Shown here: one piece after another, positions 54,555-64,000 of the stretch | Layout: the number at the start of each line of letters is the position of its first letter | How positions within the stretch are numbered: the first letter of the stretch is position 1 | Virus record (IMG/VR): IMGVR_UViG_3300042888_003185 | Location: 1 to 64,000 of that record | From: a virus | Length of the DNA stretch: 64,000 nt | Direction: 5' to 3' (one strand) | Translations under genes and position numbers: made by a program | The notes under the pieces: generated by a model | Told to the model about the DNA's origin: nothing | The model's database searches: none | Seen by the model: only the letters and a program-made list of their open reading frames with translations

Positions 54555-55511
54555 ATGCTAACTAAGAAGACTATATTTATGTCCGCTCAGCCGGACCACC
54601 CGTATTTTCATTGGCAAGTTGAGGTAGTAATTCATAATTTTATGAAGAGCGGAATAAACCCTAACTGGATAGATATTCTATTTGCCTATGATAATGAACC
54701 TTCGCCTGAAGGTAGAGCTCTTGCTTCCAAATATCCAATGGTAAGATTCTTTTTCTATAAAAAGAGAATAACTGAAAATTATGGATACATTCCGATCCTA
54801 AGACCTGATATTCTAGAACAGCACTTTAGAGCTCATCCGGAACTTCGTGGAGAAACTGTCTTTTACCATGATTCTGATATTATTTTTAGAGAACTTCCTA
54901 ACTTTGATGCCCTACATGGAGATCTTTATTGGTACGTAAGCGACACAATTTCATACATTGGTGCGAAGTACATTAAGAGCAAATCAGAAGATATTTTCAC
55001 AGATCTATGCAGTCTTTCAGGAATTCCACCGGAATTAGTGGAAGCAAATGAGGCTGGCTCAGGCGGTGCTCAATACTTAATGAAAGGTGTAACTGCCGAT
55101 TTCTGGAAAGAAGTAGCCGAGGACACATTGACTATTTACAAGTACATGTGTGATAGAGAGCATCAAGACCGCTCTAATTTATCTACAGAAGAAGCGGCTC
55201 AATTTAATCCAATTCAAAAGTGGTGTGCTGATATGTGGTCAGTTCTTTGGGGAGCATGGAAAATGGGAGCCCAGACGATTGTTACTCCTGAACTTGATTT
55301 TAGTTGGGGAACTTCTGATATCCATGCATACAATAAGTGCCCAATTATGCACAATGCTGGAGTAACTGATTCAACCAAAGATACGTTATTTTATAAAGCA
55401 GATTTTCGATCAAGTAGTCCATTTGATACTGATCTATCGTACGTTGATCCGGAAAGCGCATCTGGGAAATACGTTGCTGCTATTTTATATGCCAAGGAGA
55501 AACGGAAATAG
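54555..55511 (+). CDS. glycosyltransferase-like protein (GT-A type), possible O-glycosyltransferase
   Basis: A 318-residue protein. After an N-terminal strand with DHPYFHWQVEVVIHN, the central segment TVFYHDSDIIFRELPNF (about residues 98-114) has a DxD-type motif (DSD) that binds the metal and sugar nucleotide in GT-A enzymes. Later come GGAQYLMKG (about 174), WCADMWSVLWGAWKMGA (about 224) and IMHNAGVT (about 268). The layout recalls O-glycosyltransferases acting on hydroxyproline or serine of proteins. This is a memory-based resemblance, so the exact family is uncertain. It lies directly after a fibre with Thr-rich linkers and shortly before the Gly-Thr-Ser fibre, which makes a virion glycosylation role attractive. 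Confidence 0.6.
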   Translation: MLTKKTIFMSAQPDHPYFHWQVEVVIHNFMKSGINPNWIDILFAYDNEPSPEGRALASKYPMVRFFFYKKRITENYGYIPILRPDILEQHFRAHPELRGETVFYHDSDIIFRELPNFDALHGDLYWYVSDTISYIGAKYIKSKSEDIFTDLCSLSGIPPELVEANEAGSGGAQYLMKGVTADFWKEVAEDTLTIYKYMCDREHQDRSNLSTEEAAQFNPIQKWCADMWSVLWGAWKMGAQTIVTPELDFSWGTSDIHAYNKCPIMHNAGVTDSTKDTLFYKADFRSSSPFDTDLSYVDPESASGKYVAAILYAKEKRK

Positions 55512-55533
55512 ATTACTTGGATCTACTAGTGAT

Positions 55534-55543
55534 GATAAATAAC
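55534..55543 (+). promoter_or_regulatory. late-promoter-like element
   Basis: GATAAATAAC lies 39 nt before the ATG of the 627-residue fibre gene. Confidence 0.65.
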
Positions 55544-55572
55544 TGTAGTAGAAAAATGTAAATTAAAACCGA

Positions 55573-57456
55573 ATGTCCCACAAACTTAAAATAAAACAAG
55601 TTGATCTTAGCGGAGTATCCCAGGATAACACCAAGACTAAATTTTTAGCAATAGATAATTCGGGTAATTTATATTGGAATGATTCTCCAAATACCGGCTC
55701 AAGTGGAATTAGCGGAATTGATTTTTATGATGAAGGCGTTCTTGTCGGAAATTATTCAAAAGTTAATTTTGTTGGAATTGATATACTTGGAGCTCAGAAA
55801 CCTGGAGATTCAAGTACAATAAATGTTTACGTTCCTACTCCAACATTCGCAAGTCACTTTGGCACAAACGACGGAACCTCGTCTGGATTAGTATCAGAAA
55901 CTTTAGCTAGATCAACGGTTAGAATAAGCAATCCAACGACTGAAGGAACTCCATTTAAGGCTGGAACTTGGGCAGGTACAAATCAGTCAACGACAACTAG
56001 TAGCACAGTCTCATTCAGTACAGCAAATGCGGTAACTGGTCAAGGCGGAGACGCTACGGTAACCGTTGATGTATATGATGCAGATGGCACCACTATTATT
56101 TCAACATTTTCTCAGGGAGTTACTGCAGACGGGACATATTCAAGTACAGACGGTATTGACATTATTATTGCCGGTTTTGCAACTGATAGTTTAAAACAAA
56201 AAGCTGACATTACCGTAACCGTTGATATTGATCAAGTACTATCTGGCGTAGGTTTAATAGACGGCGGTAAATACAATATAGTTATTACAAACCTAACTGA
56301 TTCAACTAGTGATGGTGCTCAAACTTTCACTTATACACAATCTGCAGTTTTCTTTGATACAAATGCATCTACTCCAAGCTTTGGAGCCGGTTCAACTTGT
56401 ACAATCGAAGAAACTCTAGGAAATATTGTAACCAAGCATCTAAGCGGTGTTGAGTACTACACTCTAACTTCACAGTTTAGTGCACACGTTGATGCAATTA
56501 ATAACCTAAACGCAAATACTCAAGGCCGTGCTCTTGGCGCAAATACTAATTTTCAATTTGTTGCACCATCGTACGGAGTTCCAACTATTGCTGAATATGC
56601 ATGGTCACCAACTTCTGGTACTTTTACTGGATGGACCAATTTCTTCAACAATACAGCTGCTGAATATGATATTTTAAATTGGGCGATTAATTCTTCAAAT
56701 TTTAGGTATCGAGGAGCAACTGCAGCCGCGACTGCTTCACTATTTGATCCATGGTCTTCAGGCGGAACTAAATCTTCTTCAACTCATTCAATATTAGTGG
56801 ACACATATCCAACTAGTGGAAATAGCACTCAATACGTAGAGCGATTTGACGATGAGGCTTTTAGATTACAAAGCGATTACACGACTGCATGGGTTTCTAC
56901 CGCAAGTCTATCAAACGGAAATGCTTGCGTTGTCGGTGGTACAATCGTTAGACCTGATCAATATTTCTTAACTGCACCAAATACTGCAACAATTCAACCC
57001 GATCTAGCTGCTTTTAAATCAGACTTAAATGGTTCAAACCCAAACTATTCTTCACTTACTGCAGCTGCATCGTACTATAGAAAATTTTATACTACACTAA
57101 GTTCGTCAAGCGTTCCAATTCCTAGTTTTTCAATGGTATTCGCTGGAACTTTCGCAGGCGGATCTGCTCTAGCTGATTTAATTAGCGGTGCTCTTACTGT
57201 AACTGTTCGTAAAATAGGAGCAACCGTTGGAGTTTTTGGACCTACTTCGTATCCATTAATCCTAAACGGTTCAGGTTATAATTTTGGAACATTTGATGAT
57301 GGTGCAACTGATGGTCAAATCCGATTAGGTTCATCCAGTGGAAATACAATAAATGGAACATTTGGAGGATTTAATGCAACAAACGGAATATACGTAGAAT
57401 TTAAAATCCACAATTCAGCTATTAGAATCGATACAGTGACTGTAACATTCAACTAA
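55573..57456 (+). CDS. fibre protein, Ser/Thr/Gly-rich (627 residues)
   Basis: No specific family recognised. The N-terminus (MSHKLKIKQVDLSGVSQDNT, with FLAIDNSGNLYWND) resembles fibre proteins that begin with a short attachment motif. Two or three beta-sandwich domains follow (about residues 115-260), with repeats such as ADITVTVDIDQVLSGVG. A longer beta-rich C-terminal domain (about 330-627) follows. Composition is Ser, Thr, Gly, Ala and Asn with few charges, typical of extracellular fibres. It has its own late-type box and is followed 15 nt later by a 66-residue gene. Its position near the giant collagen-like gene suggests a partner subunit. Confidence 0.6.
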   Translation: MSHKLKIKQVDLSGVSQDNTKTKFLAIDNSGNLYWNDSPNTGSSGISGIDFYDEGVLVGNYSKVNFVGIDILGAQKPGDSSTINVYVPTPTFASHFGTNDGTSSGLVSETLARSTVRISNPTTEGTPFKAGTWAGTNQSTTTSSTVSFSTANAVTGQGGDATVTVDVYDADGTTIISTFSQGVTADGTYSSTDGIDIIIAGFATDSLKQKADITVTVDIDQVLSGVGLIDGGKYNIVITNLTDSTSDGAQTFTYTQSAVFFDTNASTPSFGAGSTCTIEETLGNIVTKHLSGVEYYTLTSQFSAHVDAINNLNANTQGRALGANTNFQFVAPSYGVPTIAEYAWSPTSGTFTGWTNFFNNTAAEYDILNWAINSSNFRYRGATAAATASLFDPWSSGGTKSSSTHSILVDTYPTSGNSTQYVERFDDEAFRLQSDYTTAWVSTASLSNGNACVVGGTIVRPDQYFLTAPNTATIQPDLAAFKSDLNGSNPNYSSLTAAASYYRKFYTTLSSSSVPIPSFSMVFAGTFAGGSALADLISGALTVTVRKIGATVGVFGPTSYPLILNGSGYNFGTFDDGATDGQIRLGSSSGNTINGTFGGFNATNGIYVEFKIHNSAIRIDTVTVTFN

Positions 57457-57471
57457 AAAAAAATTAATAAT

Positions 57472-57672
57472 ATGGAAAAAAGTTTCGATAAAAAGCTTAA
57501 GGTTAAAATAGATAAAGATAAGCAGAGTGTTTCTCTTAGTATACGAGTTTCTGATGATATGGTTAACGTATTTAAAACAACAATAAATGAATTTAATATT
57601 ATGGTTGCAGAATACGAAGGTCAATTATATGAGGCAAACCAGGAAGAATCAATAGAAAACGAAATAATATAA
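57472..57672 (+). CDS. small 66-residue protein between fibre genes
   Basis: Not recognised. It is charged at both ends, with a basic start (KSFDKKLKVKIDKDKQSV) and an acidic end. A central amphipathic part (LSIRVSDDMVNVFKTTINEF) may form a short strand-helix. It starts at an ATG 15 nt after the fibre gene and ends 7 nt before the giant fibre gene. Small genes in such places often make fibre chaperones or trimerisation helpers, but no motif supports that here. Confidence 0.6.
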   Translation: MEKSFDKKLKVKIDKDKQSVSLSIRVSDDMVNVFKTTINEFNIMVAEYEGQLYEANQEESIENEII

Positions 57673-57679
57673 TTAGTAA

Positions 57680-60600
57680 ATGGCAGGCTATACAGATAAT
57701 GAAAGATTAAAACTCGTATTTAAGGTCCAAGCCGCAAACGTAATTGATTCTGCCTCTAATTTTAATTGGTACGAAGCAAAGTTTGCGTTTAACCCTAATA
57801 TATCAGCTGCTCGAGTTTTAACTCAGTTCGATGTTGTTAAACAAAACCCAGTTGCAAATAAATCAGCGGCTGTTGCTCTATTAGCATCAGGTCAACCGTT
57901 GGAAACGATTGTAGCAGACGCATATTCTACAGGAAATGCCGTAGAATTAAGTCAAGTTATTTCAGGTAATAATACTACATGGGTAGCCTGTTCGACGCTT
58001 AACGATTTTAACACACAAATCCTAGACTGGATTCAACCTCAAAAGATATTGCAAGCAAGCGGTGCTCCTTCAATTGGATGGACCGCTGAATTTTGGAATG
58101 GTAATCCTGCATCAGGCGGAACCCAAATCTTAACTACTGATAATGCAGGCACTGAAGTAAGTTGGGTTTTTAATTACGATAATGGTATTCTACTATTATC
58201 AGATTCAATGGTTACTTATTTAACTTCTACTTATGGATCAGTTGATCCATATATTAAAGGTTTTTACTATATTGGTACAACATTAGAAGATGGACTTACT
58301 AGTTCATCCGGTACTTCAGGAACAAGTGGAACTTCCGGTACTGCCGGTTCATCTGGTACGTCAGGTACTTCAGGTACGTCCGGTTCAACCGGTACTTCTG
58401 GTACATCCGGCTCAAACGGTTCAAGTGGAACGTCTGGTTCAGCTGGGACTTCTGGTGCAGATGGCAGCTCTGGTACTTCAGGAATAGATGGAGTCTCTGG
58501 AACAAACGGTTCTTCTGGAACTTCAGGTTCAGACGGCAGCTCAGGTACATCAGGTACTTCTGGTTCAACTGGTACATCAGGTTCTTCAGGTACTTCTGGT
58601 TCAGACGGTAGCTCAGGTACTTCAGGAATAGATGGAGTCTCTGGAACAAACGGTTCTTCTGGAACTTCAGGTTCAGACGGTAGCTCAGGTACATCAGGTA
58701 CATCAGGTACTTCTGGTTCAACTGGTACATCAGGTTCTTCAGGTACTTCTGGTTCAGACGGTAGCTCAGGTACTTCAGGAATAGATGGAGTTTCCGGAAC
58801 TTCAGGTTCAGCTGGAACTTCAGGTTCAGACGGTAGCTCAGGTACTTCAGGTTCTTCGGGAACATCAGGTACTTCAGGGTCAGCCGGTACTTCAGGTACT
58901 TCTGGTTCAGACGGTAGTTCAGGTACTTCAGGAATAGATGGAGTCTCAGGAACAAGCGGTTCTTCTGGAACAAGCGGTTCAGACGGTAGCTCTGGAACAT
59001 CAGGCTCAAACGGTTCTTCTGGAACTTCAGGTTCTAACGGCTCAAGCGGTACATCAGGCTCAAATGGTAGCTCTGGAACTTCAGGGTCAGACGGTTCTTC
59101 GGGAACATCAGGAATAGACGGAGTTTCCGGAACTTCAGGTTCAGCAGGTACGTCAGGTTCAGACGGTAGCTCAGGTACTTCCGGTTCAAATGGTTCTTCT
59201 GGAACTTCCGGTTCAAACGGTTCTTCTGGAACTTCTGGTTCAAATGGATCTTCCGGAACATCAGGAATAGACGGAGTCTCAGGAACATCAGGTTCGGCTG
59301 GAACTTCAGGGTCAGATGGCTCAAGCGGTACTTCAGGTTCAAATGGTACCTCAGGTACTTCAGGTTCAAATGGTAGCTCTGGAACTTCAGGATCAAACGG
59401 TAGCTCAGGTACTTCAGGATCAGACGGTAGCTCAGGTACTTCTGGAATAGACGGAGTATCAGGAACTTCAGGTTCTGCCGGTACGTCCGGTTCAGATGGT
59501 TCTTCTGGAACTTCGGGTTCAAACGGAACTTCAGGTTCAAACGGTTCAAATGGTACCTCAGGTACTTCAGGTTCAAATGGTACCTCAGGTACTTCAGGAT
59601 CAGACGGTAGCTCAGGTACATCAGGAATAGATGGAGTCTCAGGAACAAATGGTTCATCTGGTACGTCAGGTTCAGATGGTTCTTCTGGAACTTCAGGATC
59701 AAACGGTTCTTCTGGAACATCCGGTACATCAGGTTCAAACGGTTCTTCTGGAACTTCAGGTTCAGATGGTTCTTCAGGTACTTCTGGAATAGATGGTGTA
59801 TCAGGAACTTCAGGTTCAGCAGGTACGTCAGGTTCAGACGGTAGCTCAGGTACTTCTGGTTCTAACGGTTCTTCAGGTACTTCAGGAACTTCAGGTTCAA
59901 ACGGCTCAAGCGGTACTTCTGGTTCATCTGGTACTTCGGGTACTTCAGGTTCAAATGGTAGCTCAGGTACTAGTGGCTCAAATGGTAGCTCGGGTACTAG
60001 CGGATCAAGTGGAACAAGTGGTTCAGCTGGAACTTCCGGCACAAGCGGAACTTCAGGTTCAAACGGTTCTTCTGGAACTTCGGGTTCAAACGGCTCAAGC
60101 GGTACTAGCGGTTCAGACGGTTCTTCTGGAACTTCTGGAATAGACGGAGTTTCTGGAACAAATGGTTCTTCGGGAACATCAGGTTCAGATGGTAGCTCAG
60201 GTACTTCAGGTTCTTCTGGAACATCAGGTACCTCCGGTTCAAATGGTAGCTCTGGTACTTCAGGAACATCTGGTTCAAATGGTTCTTCTGGTACTAGTGG
60301 CTCAGACGGTAGCTCAGGTACTTCAGGCTCAAACGGTAGCTCTGGTACTTCAGGTTCTTCTGGAACTTCAGGTACTTCAGGTTCTAACGGTTCTTCGGGA
60401 ACATCTGGTACATCTGGTACTTCAGGCTCTAACGGCTCAAGCGGTACATCAGGTTCAGACGGTTCTTCTGGAACTTCTGGAATAGATGGAGTCTCAGGAA
60501 CAAACGGCTCAAGCGGAACTTCCGGCTCAGATGGTAGCTCAGGTACTTCAGGTACTTCAGGTTCAAATGGTAGCTCTGGAACATCAGGTTCAAACGGTTC

Positions 60601-63600
60601 TTCAGGAACTTCAGGTTCAGACGGTTCTTCAGGAACATCCGGTACTTCTGGTTCAACTGGTACTTCAGGTACTTCAGGTTCAAACGGTTCTTCTGGAACA
60701 TCAGGTACTTCTGGTTCAAATGGTTCTTCTGGAACTTCAGGTTCAAATGGTACCTCTGGTACATCAGGTTCAAATGGTTCTTCTGGAACTTCAGGCTCAG
60801 ATGGTTCTTCAGGTACTAGTGGAATAGACGGAGTCTCAGGAACAAATGGTTCTTCTGGTACGTCAGGTTCAGCCGGTAGCTCAGGTACTTCTGGTTCGTC
60901 AGGAACATCAGGTTCTAACGGTTCATCTGGTACTTCAGGTTCAAACGGTTCTTCTGGAACATCGGGTTCAGACGGTAGCTCAGGTACTTCTGGTTCGTCA
61001 GGAACATCAGGTTCTAACGGTTCTTCTGGAACATCAGGGACTTCCGGTTCAAATGGTAGCTCAGGTACTTCTGGAACAAGTGGTTCTAATGGTTCGTCAG
61101 GAACATCTGGTACATCAGGTTCAAATGGTTCTTCTGGAACGTCAGGATCAGATGGTTCTTCAGGTACTTCTGGAATAGACGGAGTCTCAGGAACAAATGG
61201 TTCTTCTGGAACTTCAGGTTCAGACGGTAGCTCAGGTACTTCTGGTTCGTCAGGAACATCTGGTTCAAATGGATCAAGCGGAACGGCTGGAACATCAGGT
61301 TCTTCTGGAACTACTGGAACTTCTGGTTCAAGTGGAACTTCGGGAACATCAGGTTCATCCGGCACGGCGGGTACAAGCGGAACTTCTGGAACTTCAGGTT
61401 CGTCAGGAACTTCTGGAACAAGCGGAACTTCTGGAACTTCCGGTTCAAGTGGAACATCTGGTTCTTCAGGAACTAGTGGAGCTACTGGAATATCGGCAGG
61501 TCAAATTTATTATTTTAATCAGTCAGTTGCTTCTGGAATAGGTACGTATAGAGACCTAAATATTAATCCGACCGGCGCTGCTCAACAATCAATACTTAAA
61601 ACTACAACAGGTACTACTCCAGTATTAGTACAACAATTTATAACTCCTGAATTAGGATTTTCTGTAATACCAGGAGGAACACAAAGATTCCATTTACATT
61701 TCTTAAAAGACGGCGCAGGATTTAATACAGACACATTTGTTACTATTGAATTAGCAAATAGTGCAGGTGTTAGTTATGGAACAGTAATACCAACTAATCA
61801 AGTTCTTATAGGTTGGATTAGTTCAACGATTCCAGTTGAAGCTAACGTTGATGTAGTGCTACCAACAACAACTATTAATCCAACGGATAGAATGATTGTT
61901 AAAATATACGTAGTCGATCAGTCTAGTGGAAATCATGATGTGACTTGGTACACTGAGGGAACTCAAAATTACTCTTTTGTGTTAACCTCAACTGGCCAAA
62001 TTTCAAGTTCTTCTGGAACATCAGGTTCATCAGGCACTGCTGGTACAAGCGGAACATCCGGAACGTCAGGATCGACTGGTACAAGCGGAACCTCAGGAAC
62101 TTCAGGTACGTCTGGAACCTCAGGAACCGCCGGTACTTCTGGTTCAAACGGCTCAAGTGGAACATCTGGTTCTAATGGTAGCTCAGGTACTTCTGGGACA
62201 AGCGGTTCTAATGGTTCTTCTGGAACAGCTGGAACTTCAGGTTCAAACGGCAGCTCAGGAACGTCAGGTACTTCTGGTTCAAACGGCTCAAGCGGTACTT
62301 CAGGATCAAATGGAAGTTCCGGAACAGCCGGTTCTTCTGGTACTTCCGGTATAGATGGAGTATCTGGAACTTCAGGTTCTGCTGGTACTTCAGGCTCTAA
62401 TGGTTCTTCTGGAACTTCAGGTTCAAACGGATCAAGTGGAACTTCAGGTTCAAACGGTTCTTCTGGAACAAGTGGTTCAAATGGTAGCTCAGGTTCTTCT
62501 GGAACACGAGGTACTTCTGGTACTTCAGGTATAAGCGGAGTAGATGGTTCAAATGGTACATCCGGTACTTCAGGTTCTTCTGGAACCTCAGGTTCTAATG
62601 GATCTTCTGGTACATCTGGTTCTAATGGATCTTCTGGAACTTCAGGTACATCAGGTTCAAACGGTTCTTCTGGAACATCTGGAACTTCAGGGTCAAACGG
62701 ATCAAGTGGTACAAGCGGTTCTTCTGGAACTTCTGGTTCTAATGGAAGCTCTGGCACATCAGGAACTTCCGGTTCAAATGGAAGTTCAGGTTCTTCTGGA
62801 ACACGAGGTACTTCTGGAACAAGCGGTACTTCAGGTACAAGTGGTAGCTCGGGAACTTCCGGTATAGATGGAGTATCAGGAACGTCAGGTTCAGCTGGTA
62901 CTTCAGGATCAAATGGAAGCTCCGGAACTTCTGGTTCAAACGGTTCGTCTGGTTCTTCTGGAACAAGAGGTACTTCTGGAACATCCGGAACATCAGGTTC
63001 AAATGGTTCTTCTGGAACAAGCGGTACGTCCGGTTCAAATGGTTCTTCTGGAACATCTGGAACTTCTGGTTCAAACGGAAGCTCTGGTACTTCAGGTACA
63101 TCAGGTTCAAATGGTAGCTCAGGAACATCGGGTACTTCAGGAACATCAGGTACTTCCGGTTCAAATGGAAGCTCAGGTACTTCTGGAACTTCCGGGTCAA
63201 ACGGTTCTTCCGGAACATCTGGGACTTCAGGTTCAAATGGAAGTTCAGGTACTTCAGGTACTTCAGGATCAAACGGTTCTTCTGGAACTTCTGGTTCAAA
63301 TGGCTCTTCAGGTTCTTCTGGAACAAGAGGTACTTCAGGTACTTCAGGTTCAAGCGGAACATCAGGTATAGATGGAGTATCAGGAACGTCAGGTTCTGCT
63401 GGTACTTCTGGAACTTCTGGTTCAAATGGTTCTTCTGGTTCTTCTGGAACAAGAGGTACTTCAGGAACATCGGGTTCTAATGGTTCTTCAGGAACATCTG
63501 GGACTTCTGGTTCAAATGGAAGTTCAGGTACGTCAGGAACATCCGGTTCAAGCGGAACTTCCGGTTCTTCAGGTTCTTCAGGTACTTCTGGTACATCTGG

Positions 63601-64000
63601 TTCTAATGGATCTTCTGGAACTTCTGGTTCTAATGGAAGCTCTGGAACATCAGGAACTTCCGGTTCAAACGGTAGCTCGGGTACTTCAGGTACTTCAGGA
63701 TCAAACGGTTCGTCTGGAACTTCAGGTTCTTCTGGAACTTCTGGATCTAATGGTTCAAGCGGTACTGCTGGAACATCTGGTACATCAGGTTCAACTGGTA
63801 CATCCGGTACATCTGGTTCTAATGGAAGCTCAGGTTCTTCTGGAACAAGCGGAACTTCTGGGTCTAATGGCTCAAGCGGTACTTCCGGTTCTTCTGGAAC
63901 CGCTGGAACTTCAGGTTCTTCAGGAACTTCCGGCTCAAGTGGAACTTCTGGTTCAAATGGTTCTTCTGGTTCTTCTGGAACAAGAGGTACTTCTGGAACA
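57680..64000 (+). CDS. giant Gly-X-Y (collagen-like) fibre protein, C-terminus beyond window
   Basis: An open frame of 2107 codons from ATG at 57680 to the window edge with no stop seen. Residues 1-210 form an N-terminal attachment domain ([20 protein letters not shown]). Residues 211-1272 are 354 uninterrupted Gly-X-Y triplets, mostly [12 protein letters not shown] and GSA, with no proline. Residues 1273-1445 are a globular beta-rich domain ([15 protein letters not shown], then [12 protein letters not shown]). From 1446 a second Gly-X-Y rod runs on. Gly at every third residue indicates a trimeric rod, as in phage fibres with collagen-like shafts, though without Pro its stability must come from other contacts. 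Threonine-rich triplets are possible glycosylation sites. Start and frame were checked through the repeats, and the C-terminal end is not in the window. Confidence 0.88.
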   Translation, partial: MAGYTDNERLKLVFKVQAANVIDSASNFNWYEAKFAFNPNISAARVLTQFDVVKQNPVANKSAAVALLASGQPLETIVADAYSTGNAVELSQVISGNNTTWVACSTLNDFNTQILDWIQPQKILQASGAPSIGWTAEFWNGNPASGGTQILTTDNAGTEVSWVFNYDNGILLLSDSMVTYLTSTYGSVDPYIKGFYYIGTTLEDGLTSSSGTSGTSGTSGTAGSSGTSGTSGTSGSTGTSGTSGSNGSSGTSGSAGTSGADGSSGTSGIDGVSGTNGSSGTSGSDGSSGTSGTSGSTGTSGSSGTSGSDGSSGTSGIDGVSGTNGSSGTSGSDGSSGTSGTSGTSGSTGTSGSSGTSGSDGSSGTSGIDGVSGTSGSAGTSGSDGSSGTSGSSGTSGTSGSAGTSGTSGSDGSSGTSGIDGVSGTSGSSGTSGSDGSSGTSGSNGSSGTSGSNGSSGTSGSNGSSGTSGSDGSSGTSGIDGVSGTSGSAGTSGSDGSSGTSGSNGSSGTSGSNGSSGTSGSNGSSGTSGIDGVSGTSGSAGTSGSDGSSGTSGSNGTSGTSGSNGSSGTSGSNGSSGTSGSDGSSGTSGIDGVSGTSGSAGTSGSDGSSGTSGSNGTSGSNGSNGTSGTSGSNGTSGTSGSDGSSGTSGIDGVSGTNGSSGTSGSDGSSGTSGSNGSSGTSGTSGSNGSSGTSGSDGSSGTSGIDGVSGTSGSAGTSGSDGSSGTSGSNGSSGTSGTSGSNGSSGTSGSSGTSGTSGSNGSSGTSGSNGSSGTSGSSGTSGSAGTSGTSGTSGSNGSSGTSGSNGSSGTSGSDGSSGTSGIDGVSGTNGSSGTSGSDGSSGTSGSSGTSGTSGSNGSSGTSGTSGSNGSSGTSGSDGSSGTSGSNGSSGTSGSSGTSGTSGSNGSSGTSGTSGTSGSNGSSGTSGSDGSSGTSGIDGVSGTNGSSGTSGSDGSSGTSGTSGSNGSSGTSGSNGSSGTSGSDGSSGTSGTSGSTGTSGTSGSNGSSGTSGTSGSNGSSGTSGSNGTSGTSGSNGSSGTSGSDGSSGTSGIDGVSGTNGSSGTSGSAGSSGTSGSSGTSGSNGSSGTSGSNGSSGTSGSDGSSGTSGSSGTSGSNGSSGTSGTSGSNGSSGTSGTSGSNGSSGTSGTSGSNGSSGTSGSDGSSGTSGIDGVSGTNGSSGTSGSDGSSGTSGSSGTSGSNGSSGTAGTSGSSGTTGTSGSSGTSGTSGSSGTAGTSGTSGTSGSSGTSGTSGTSGTSGSSGTSGSSGTSGATGISAGQIYYFNQSVASGIGTYRDLNINPTGAAQQSILKTTTGTTPVLVQQFITPELGFSVIPGGTQRFHLHFLKDGAGFNTDTFVTIELANSAGVSYGTVIPTNQVLIGWISSTIPVEANVDVVLPTTTINPTDRMIVKIYVVDQSSGNHDVTWYTEGTQNYSFVLTSTGQISSSSGTSGSSGTAGTSGTSGTSGSTGTSGTSGTSGTSGTSGTAGTSGSNGSSGTSGSNGSSGTSGTSGSNGSSGTAGTSGSNGSSGTSGTSGSNGSSGTSGSNGSSGTAGSSGTSGIDGVSGTSGSAGTSGSNGSSGTSGSNGSSGTSGSNGSSGTSGSNGSSGSSGTRGTSGTSGISGVDGSNGTSGTSGSSGTSGSNGSSGTSGSNGSSGTSGTSGSNGSSGTSGTSGSNGSSGTSGSSGTSGSNGSSGTSGTSGSNGSSGSSGTRGTSGTSGTSGTSGSSGTSGIDGVSGTSGSAGTSGSNGSSGTSGSNGSSGSSGTRGTSGTSGTSGSNGSSGTSGTSGSNGSSGTSGTSGSNGSSGTSGTSGSNGSSGTSGTSGTSGTSGSNGSSGTSGTSGSNGSSGTSGTSGSNGSSGTSGTSGSNGSSGTSGSNGSSGSSGTRGTSGTSGSSGTSGIDGVSGTSGSAGTSGTSGSNGSSGSSGTRGTSGTSGSNGSSGTSGTSGSNGSSGTSGTSGSSGTSGSSGSSGTSGTSGSNGSSGTSGSNGSSGTSGTSGSNGSSGTSGTSGSNGSSGTSGSSGTSGSNGSSGTAGTSGTSGSTGTSGTSGSNGSSGSSGTSGTSGSNGSSGTSGSSGTAGTSGSSGTSGSSGTSGSNGSSGSSGTRGTSGT
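58310..61495 (+). repeat. collagen-like rod 1: 354 Gly-X-Y triplets with periodic GIDGVSG marks
   Basis: 9-nt units encode Gly-X-Y, with synonymous codons mixed freely. A GIDGVSG mark recurs at 58481, 58625, 58778, 58931, 59111, 59264, 59444, 59624, 59786, 60137, 60479, 60821 and 61172. Spacing is 144-180 nt at first, then 342-351 nt. No triplet-register break is seen. Confidence 0.9.
62015..64000 (+). repeat. collagen-like rod 2, continuing past the window
   Basis: About 220 Gly-X-Y triplets of the same type, with extra GTRGTSG units not seen in rod 1. GIDGVSG marks lie at 62348, 62861 and 63365 (about 504-513 nt apart). The register is unbroken to the last base. Confidence 0.9.

Noticed and set aside
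58267-61365. Long leftward reading frame of Pro/Glu/Val repeats (PEVPEEP-type)
   Set aside because: It is the antisense shadow of the Gly-X-Y rod. The rod's codons avoid stops on the opposite strand, and the rightward frame has a normal start domain, a globular insert and unbroken glycine register.
61969-63470. Further leftward and rightward repeat frames in the second rod
   Set aside because: They are out-of-frame shadows of the same Gly-X-Y coding repeats, with no plausible start regions or independent domains.
58310-64000. CRISPR-like array
   Set aside because: Short repeats occur, but they are 9-nt coding units without spacers of constant length, and no cas gene is present.
27226-64000. 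Diversity-generating retroelement
   Set aside because: These are common in Bacteroidetes phages, so I looked for a reverse transcriptase and template/variable repeat pair near the fibre genes. None was seen in the window.

Overview
This window is part of a large, AT-rich genome of a tailed, contractile (T4-related, myovirus-type) bacteriophage. It encodes a T4-style replication set: DnaB-type helicase, UvsX recombinase, family B DNA polymerase, RNase H/FEN exonuclease and gp32-like ssDNA-binding protein. It also carries a gp55-like late sigma factor, a contractile tail sheath, nucleotide metabolism genes (NrdA, NrdB, dimeric dUTPase) and its own GroEL and GroES. Several signs point to a Bacteroidetes (Bacteroidota) host: an Hc1/histone-H1-like protein of the Bacteroidetes type at 13724-13912, A-rich start regions with no Shine-Dalgarno motif, and a Bacteroidetes-style PolB-like exonuclease. 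The host call is inference.

Layout. Positions 1-6919 run leftward: acidic protein, helicase, small protein, UvsX, Nudix-like protein, unknown protein, N-terminal half of DNA polymerase, dUTPase. Positions 7084-10116 hold the rightward tail sheath gene, closed by a bidirectional terminator. Positions 10222-26986 run leftward again: HAD phosphatase, GroES, RNase H, small protein, gp32, Hc1-like protein, metalloprotease, Pro/Ala-rich protein, NrdA, NrdB, S1-domain protein, a 1452-residue unknown, GroEL and a 3'-5' exonuclease. A 240-bp AT-rich region with short iterons and a palindrome (26987-27225) marks the strand switch. From 27226 to the right edge almost everything runs rightward: RuvC-like nuclease, gp55-like sigma, then about 35 kb of very large tail, baseplate and fibre genes. 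One leftward gene (47742-48533) interrupts this block. The block also contains an amidoligase, a glycosyltransferase-like gene and, at the right edge, a giant Gly-X-Y (collagen-like) fibre gene that runs off the window.

How it fits together. Replication, recombination and nucleotide genes form leftward operons with overlapping starts and stops. Virion genes are preceded by a recurrent RATAAATAA element, typically 23-39 nt before the start codon. This resembles the T4 late promoter TATAAATA, and the matching sigma factor (gp55-like) is present, so the late-gene switch can be read directly from the sequence. The fibre region combines Pro-containing and Pro-free collagen-like rods, a seven-repeat beta-propeller, Thr-rich linkers and a neighbouring glycosyltransferase-like gene. 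This suggests a decorated, possibly glycosylated adsorption apparatus.

The most notable points are the polymerase gene that ends before motif B, the late-promoter family, the capsid-targeting-like N-termini, the iteron region, the Thr-rich fibre next to a glycosyltransferase, and the giant Gly-Thr-Ser fibre.
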